Source: Candidatus Binatia bacterium
Lineage (GTDB): Bacteria > Desulfobacterota > Binatia > HRBIN30 > BPIQ01
DNA length: 64,000 nt
Direction of reading: 5' to 3'
Assembly: GCA_026004195.1 (NCBI GenBank)
Contig: BPIQ01000003.1
Coordinates: 372,001-436,000 of the forward strand
A program made the translations under genes and the position numbers. This document shows, piece by piece, positions 60,028 to 64,000 of this stretch. Every line of letters starts with the position of its first letter. The stretch's first letter is position 1. Under the pieces are notes generated by a model. That model had not been told where the DNA came from and ran no database searches. It saw only the letters and a list, made by a program, of their open reading frames with translations.

Positions 60028-60350
60028 ATGGCCACGCCCTCTCGCCGAACGTTCATGAGAAACGGGGTATTTCGGCTCCGGTAATCCTGGGACGTCACGA
60101 ACGCCGTGGAGATCGCCACGTCGTACTTCAGGCTGATTTCCGCCGCTGCCTCGGCCGTCTTCCGGATCAAGGCGCCATAGTCGAACGGCCCGCGCATGAC
60201 GCACAGCACATCGATATCGGAACCCGCTTCGGCATCTCCACGCGCATGGGACCCGTAGAGCACGACCGCTTCGAGGTCTTCCGCGAGGATCTCCGCCAAT
60301 CGAGCGCGATATTCTTCAACGATCTGTCTGACGCGGTCGGATTGGTTCAT
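60024..60350 (-). CDS. MNT minimal nucleotidyltransferase (antitoxin of MNT/HEPN pair)
   Basis: 108 aa. Catalytic motif GSHARGDAEAGSDIDVLCV with the GS and D-X-D of the pol-beta superfamily. Coupled by ATGA to the HEPN gene. Known MNT partners AMPylate their HEPN toxin. Confidence 0.88.
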   Translation of the reverse strand: MNQSDRVRQIVEEYRARLAEILAEDLEAVVLYGSHARGDAEAGSDIDVLCVMRGPFDYGALIRKTAEAAAEISLKYDVAISTAFVTSQDYRSRNTPFLMNVRREGVAI

Positions 60351-60360
60351 GTCGCGTCCC

Positions 60361-60822
60361 TCAATCTGTTTGGAAGAAGGCCTCCCGCATGACCGGAACG
60401 CCGTGCGCCTGCCCTCCGCGCGCAGGATCGGGCGCTCGCCGGGTAGGGCGTTGACCAACTGCCAGCCCCCCAGGTCCTACGGCAACACCTCGAAGAAGGC
60501 CTGCGCCAGATTCCAGAACGCCTGCCCGCCGGCAGGCGGGCCTGCCGGTCGGGCACACAGGTGCCCGCGGGCGACTCCAAGGGAGTTTCCGCGCTGAAAG
60601 CCTACCCTCCAAGCGCCCTGCAACCCGGCGCAGCATGGTGGACAGCCCTGTTGCGAGGCACATCTTCCGAAAGAACTCCTCGCGGTCGAGGTAGACTTCG
60701 GGCGCCGTGCCTTGGACGACGGCCCAGAGGTTCGCGGCGAACACCGCCTCGGCGAGGCGTCCTTCGCGGATGTCCTCGTGGGACGTCGCGACGGCGTACC
60801 AGGGTTTGAGGGTCTCACTCAT
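60361..60822 (-). pseudogene. Truncated second DUF499 copy
   Basis: The first 73 codons (60822-60604) encode an N terminus closely matching the DUF499 gene at 59638 (LKPWYAVATSHEDIREGRLAEAVFAANLW). Then similarity ends before the P-loop and the frame runs into palindromic sequence. The two copies differ at many positions, so this is an old paralogue, not a fresh duplication. It overlaps the CARF-HEPN gene by 8 bases. Confidence 0.75.
60520..60566. repeat. Two adjacent GC-rich hairpins
   Basis: GCCTGCC-cgcc-GGCAGGC (60520-60537) and GGGCAC-acag-GTGCCC (60551-60566), both perfect. They lie in the decayed part of the DUF499 fragment and resemble REP-type palindromes. Confidence 0.45.
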
Positions 60823-62296
60823 TGGCCTTGTTCCTCCCGAGTCGGTGCCCAAGGAGTCGGTCCCTCACCGTCTCTATGAGGTCATCACACAATCTCGACG
60901 GGCCCTCCACACCCAGCTCCTTTAGGACATCCTGCACAATCGCTTGCGTCAGGAATCGTGGATTGTTTCCGTTTGACCACAGGCCCACCGTGACCATCCT
61001 CTCCCGCGCGCTGTCCATAAGTTCCGGCGTAGGTTCGTTGTGTGCTACGTCGTTGCGAAGGTCCCGGACGCGGTTGATGACGTCGGTCAGTTTCTTGAGC
61101 GCGTCTTTTCCTACGTAGTCGCGGGCGAACCTACCGGCCCCATCCTCGAAAAAGATATATGTGCCGTCATCCAATTGTTCGAAGGGGCAGTTTCTTTTGT
61201 CTTTCTCGTCCGATTGTTTGTTGCGCAAAAGCTTTGGTTCCTGCGGCGGCGAAGCGTTCTGTTTGAGGCGAAGCACGTCCAGGCCGCGGTGCTTGCCACC
61301 TGTGCGCTCGAAGTGATCGAGCAGATGATCCCACAGAGCAGCTTCGAAAAACGACACGGTGCCGTGAACAGCTCTCGGTATGTCTTTTGCCCGGAGAGCA
61401 AGCTCCACGCGCAGCGCCGCGCGTACCGCCATGCGGGAATGCTTGAGTACCGGGATGTCGCAGTCCCCGGGTATCGGAAGCGCCGAGGCGAAGCGGGCAA
61501 GCCACTCGATGACCTTCGTCCACTCGCGCTCGGTCTCGTCGCTGTAAAGTGGCTCGGCGACCGCCCAGGCTCCGAGAGGGTTGCCCTTGTCGATCAATTG
61601 CAGCACACGCCGGCGTGCCTGAAATGAGACGATCGGTTCGGGCACCGACGTACGTGGGACTGCGCAGTCGGGAGTCGGTGGGCTTGCCTGCGCACCGTCA
61701 GCGACCTCGAGCACCTCGAGCGCCGCTGGCGGGGGTGCGTGCAACCCCACGATCTCTTCGACGAGATTGGTCACGACAGGAAAGCCGCCCGTCGCTGCGA
61801 CGACGATGCGGGACGGATTTACCGCCCTAAGGCTCTCGCGTATGGCATCCTCCAGGCGTTCGACAACCTCGCGCCGAATAACGGCATCACGGGGTTCGTT
61901 GGGATTCTCGAGACGCTCTGCGCCCTGCAGATAAACCCTTCGCCAAACCGTTTGGACCCCTTTGGCCTTCAGTCGAGCCTCGAGCACGGCACCAGCGAAG
62001 CGCGGATCACCAGGGGCAGACTCGGCGTCGCGGCGCGTTTCGAGAAGCACCACTGCCGTGGGAACAAACTTGCGCAAGACCGCGTCGAGCTTCGGCGTGC
62101 ACAGTTTCAGTTCACCTTCGGGGAGCCTGTCTACGGGTGCTCCCTTCGAAACAGGGGCGTCGCACAGAACATACCCGCGCCGCTCGATACCGTCGTGAAG
62201 AGCGGCGCAACGGTTCTTGCGCAACTCGTACCGGACACCGTCGAGCACAATCTGTACATCGGCTTGGCCGACCGTTAGAACAAGAAGCGTGCTCAT
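60815..62296 (-). CDS. CARF-HEPN ribonuclease, Csm6/Csx1-like (type III CRISPR effector)
   Basis: 493 aa. N terminus LLVLTVGQADVQIVLDGVRYEL is the first strand of a CARF-like fold; IVVAATGGFPVVTNLVEEIVGL (about 164-185) matches the ligand-binding loop of CARF domains. The C-terminal half is helical and holds RNDVAHNEP with Arg414-X4-His419, the HEPN RNase motif. Such proteins are activated by cyclic oligoadenylate from Cas10 and cut RNA. ATGA overlap with the RAMP gene. Individual CARF calls by eye are weak; the HEPN motif is clear. Confidence 0.7.
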   Translation of the reverse strand: MSTLLVLTVGQADVQIVLDGVRYELRKNRCAALHDGIERRGYVLCDAPVSKGAPVDRLPEGELKLCTPKLDAVLRKFVPTAVVLLETRRDAESAPGDPRFAGAVLEARLKAKGVQTVWRRVYLQGAERLENPNEPRDAVIRREVVERLEDAIRESLRAVNPSRIVVAATGGFPVVTNLVEEIVGLHAPPPAALEVLEVADGAQASPPTPDCAVPRTSVPEPIVSFQARRRVLQLIDKGNPLGAWAVAEPLYSDETEREWTKVIEWLARFASALPIPGDCDIPVLKHSRMAVRAALRVELALRAKDIPRAVHGTVSFFEAALWDHLLDHFERTGGKHRGLDVLRLKQNASPPQEPKLLRNKQSDEKDKRNCPFEQLDDGTYIFFEDGAGRFARDYVGKDALKKLTDVINRVRDLRNDVAHNEPTPELMDSARERMVTVGLWSNGNNPRFLTQAIVQDVLKELGVEGPSRLCDDLIETVRDRLLGHRLGRNKANE

Positions 62297-64000
62297 GGGT
62301 TGCCCTCCTGGCGATAGCGTCGAGCCCGGGTGTGCTCGGCGCGAAGCGTTGTATGGAACGTATAAATGTTCTCATTGCCGTGCCGGTCCGTCGCCCGCGG
62401 GTAGTCAGCCGCCTCAGGGTGCTTGCGCCGGTGTACGTCCAGCCATTCCGCCTGTGTCGCTGTTCTCTGGTGATGCGCCCTCACCCACGCGACGAGGTCC
62501 TGTTCCGGTCTGAACAGCGGCTTGCCGTCCTCTTCCGTGAGCCACAGGAGTGCTTTGGCCTCGATCCTCACGCTCCCCCAGCCGAGCGGCCTGGCATAGC
62601 CAAGCTTGGAGCAGTAGCCGTCGGGATCTGTGCCACCCAGCACTCCCCTAAACTGATCAGGGCACAGGGCAATCAGGATCGCGGCGAGCTCCGCGGCGTC
62701 CAGGTCGCGAAAACGAAGCGTGAATCGGAAGCGGCGTCCGGGCCGTGAGGCCTCAAGCACCAGTGTGCTCCGTTCGTTGGCACGGTTCGCCGCCGAGTCG
62801 TCTTTCCACGGCTCGCCCGAGTATGCGTCTTTGCGATCCAGGTAAAACTTGCGGCCTGCCAGCTCGCCGGGCTGGTCATAGCCGGCTGCATCGCCGTAGG
62901 TGACCAGTGTCGCCTTGTCCCAAGGCCGCGGGCCGGGATGATAGGGCTGTTTCAGATAGAACTCGACCGCACTCGGGCGCGGCATCCCCAGCTCCTTGAG
63001 AAAGGTGGGAGGCAAGAAGCGCTCCTCATCGGACTCGCCATCTTCGACCACCTCCAGAGCAGCATTAACCGAGATGCGGCCCATGAGCTGCGCATAGTCT
63101 TCCTTGCCAATTCCCGCGCTTCCCTCGTTGTCTCCGGTGTATCCGAAGAGGCGACGGACCGGCGACAAGCCCTGGGGAGCACCGTCGGCGTCGAGTTGGC
63201 GTTCCTCGGGAAGTGGAAACAGCCCGTGGCGTTCTTGGAGGTTCCCGTCCTTTCCGCTCTTTTTGCGGACCGTATCCGTGTATGCCCAGCGGTAGTAGTA
63301 GTGCCAGCCGAGCGAGACGATGGATTCCTTCTCGACGTCCCATTCCACCCAGATCAGATCGCCCGGCTGGAAAACCACGTCCTTCGCCGCCTTCAGGATT
63401 CGACTCCGTGCATCCTCGCCTCTGACGACGTTGGGCACGTCAGGGTGCCGCTCGGAAAAGTGACCGTGGTCGAGATCGATGAGATGGCGAAGTGTTGCGA
63501 GATAGCCCTCCTGCACGACGGTCGGGACCTCGACGGTCTCGGTCGCCGTGTCGGGATTCGCGGCCAGTTTCTCGTGCAGGTTTCGCTTCGAGTTGAGCCT
63601 CTCGCCTGCTCCCAGCCCCCCACGGTAGGGCGCGCCGTTTGGGTCGTCGAATCGGTAGTAGTTCGAAGTCTGATTCCCCCTTCTGTCGTACTTCAAGTTG
63701 TCCGACAGAAGTTCCAACCGCTTTGGGACCCGGACCTGATGCTGATCGTCGAGCGGCTCCAGCTCGACAGCGTCCTTATCGTCCGGCACACGCGCGAGTC
63801 GGGGAACGAGACGCGGATTGGGGGCGTTCGGATAGAGTGCATTCGGCCGGTACGAGTACGACCGCTCGGCGACGCGCTCCATCGGCGCGCCGAGAAGGGC
63901 GCCCAGCTCGTGCCGGAGGAGGCCCTTGAGCGAGTCGCCGGGGATGACGACGGGCCGCTTTCCCCATGGCGCGCGTAGTGGACAAAGCACGGCCTTGTTG
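62293..64000 (-). CDS. CRISPR-associated RAMP protein, TIGR03986-like (5' partial)
   Basis: At least 568 residues; the frame is open to the right edge (GTG at 63990 need not be the start). VVIPGDSLKGLLRHELGALLG is the typical RAMP 'IPGSSLKG' helix; near the C terminus SKLGYARPLGWGSVRIEAK is the RAMP glycine-rich loop. ALFPLPEERQ..SPVRRLFGYTGDN and LSPVRRLFG resemble the TIGR03986 family of Cas7-like type III proteins. Presumably binds crRNA or RNA. Confidence 0.75.
   Translation of the reverse strand, partial: NKAVLCPLRAPWGKRPVVIPGDSLKGLLRHELGALLGAPMERVAERSYSYRPNALYPNAPNPRLVPRLARVPDDKDAVELEPLDDQHQVRVPKRLELLSDNLKYDRRGNQTSNYYRFDDPNGAPYRGGLGAGERLNSKRNLHEKLAANPDTATETVEVPTVVQEGYLATLRHLIDLDHGHFSERHPDVPNVVRGEDARSRILKAAKDVVFQPGDLIWVEWDVEKESIVSLGWHYYYRWAYTDTVRKKSGKDGNLQERHGLFPLPEERQLDADGAPQGLSPVRRLFGYTGDNEGSAGIGKEDYAQLMGRISVNAALEVVEDGESDEERFLPPTFLKELGMPRPSAVEFYLKQPYHPGPRPWDKATLVTYGDAAGYDQPGELAGRKFYLDRKDAYSGEPWKDDSAANRANERSTLVLEASRPGRRFRFTLRFRDLDAAELAAILIALCPDQFRGVLGGTDPDGYCSKLGYARPLGWGSVRIEAKALLWLTEEDGKPLFRPEQDLVAWVRAHHQRTATQAEWLDVHRRKHPEAADYPRATDRHGNENIYTFHTTLRAEHTRARRYRQEGNP

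Overview
This is a gene-dense, high-GC (roughly two-thirds G+C by eye) bacterial chromosomal segment that carries the replication-initiation neighbourhood: dnaA, dnaN, gyrB and gyrA lie in order on the + strand at 29.9-37.4 kb, with DnaA boxes at the 5' end of dnaA. The cell is Gram-negative: it encodes periplasmic glucan synthesis (opgG/opgH), meso-DAP-type peptidoglycan enzymes (murE, mpl, ldcA, slt, an L,D-transpeptidase) and many lipoproteins. Myxococcus-type Cys-rich repeats, heme-like CX4CH domains and many secreted Cys-rich proteins suggest a deltaproteobacterial-grade lineage (Myxococcota, Desulfobacterota or Binatota-like). That placement is inference. The sequence may be a draft or metagenome assembly, because three genes each carry an apparent single extra base.

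Layout. 1-4.4 kb: two tandem paralogues joining a CX4CH heme-like domain to a type II copper monooxygenase fold. 4.4-10.1 kb: SCP2 protein, a MerR/TPR - L,D-transpeptidase - BON operon, and a ferredoxin/zinc-ribbon fusion. 10.1-13.6 kb: an ldcA - serine hydrolase - mpl peptidoglycan-recycling operon. 13.6-16 kb: an operator-controlled operon of a tiny membrane peptide, a TetR regulator and an amidohydrolase. 16-25.8 kb: Cys-rich secreted protein, slt, maf-yggS-proC-yggT, bioB, gamma-glutamyltransferase and a subtilisin. 25.7-29.8 kb: sucA-sucB. 29.9-37.4 kb: replication and topology genes. 37.4-50.7 kb: a second GGT, cell-envelope proteins, SDR and Rieske genes, peroxiredoxin, murE, opgGH. 50.8-55.4 kb: DUF4124 protein, sugar transporter, hydrolase, PEP-mutase-family lyase and a probable selenoprotein. 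55.6-56.6 kb: a RHH/PIN toxin-antitoxin pair and tRNA-Gly(CCC). 56.6-64 kb: a defence island on the - strand with a CRISPR RAMP protein, a CARF-HEPN (Csm6-like) ribonuclease, an MNT/HEPN toxin-antitoxin pair and two damaged copies of a DUF499 ATPase. No CRISPR array lies in the window.

The most striking single observation is at 54,976: an in-frame TGA sits exactly where a redoxin should have its first catalytic Cys (GHW-TGA-PFC). It is followed 16 bases later by a perfect 8-bp hairpin with a GGU loop, resembling the E. coli fdhF SECIS element. This is probably a membrane-anchored selenocysteine redoxin. Also notable are a recurring TTGNCN-N16/17-TANNNN promoter that ends 6-8 bases before the start codon (leaderless transcripts), a DnaA without its N-terminal domain I, an Ala at the quinolone-sensitive position of GyrA, and a secreted protein with twelve CX3C motifs.

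How genes work together. LdcA, Mpl, MurE, Slt and the L,D-transpeptidase form a wall synthesis, cutting and recycling set. OpgG and OpgH are translationally coupled. SucA and SucB overlap and lack a local E3. In the defence island nearly every start codon overlaps the preceding stop, so it reads as one polycistronic unit beginning to the right of the window.
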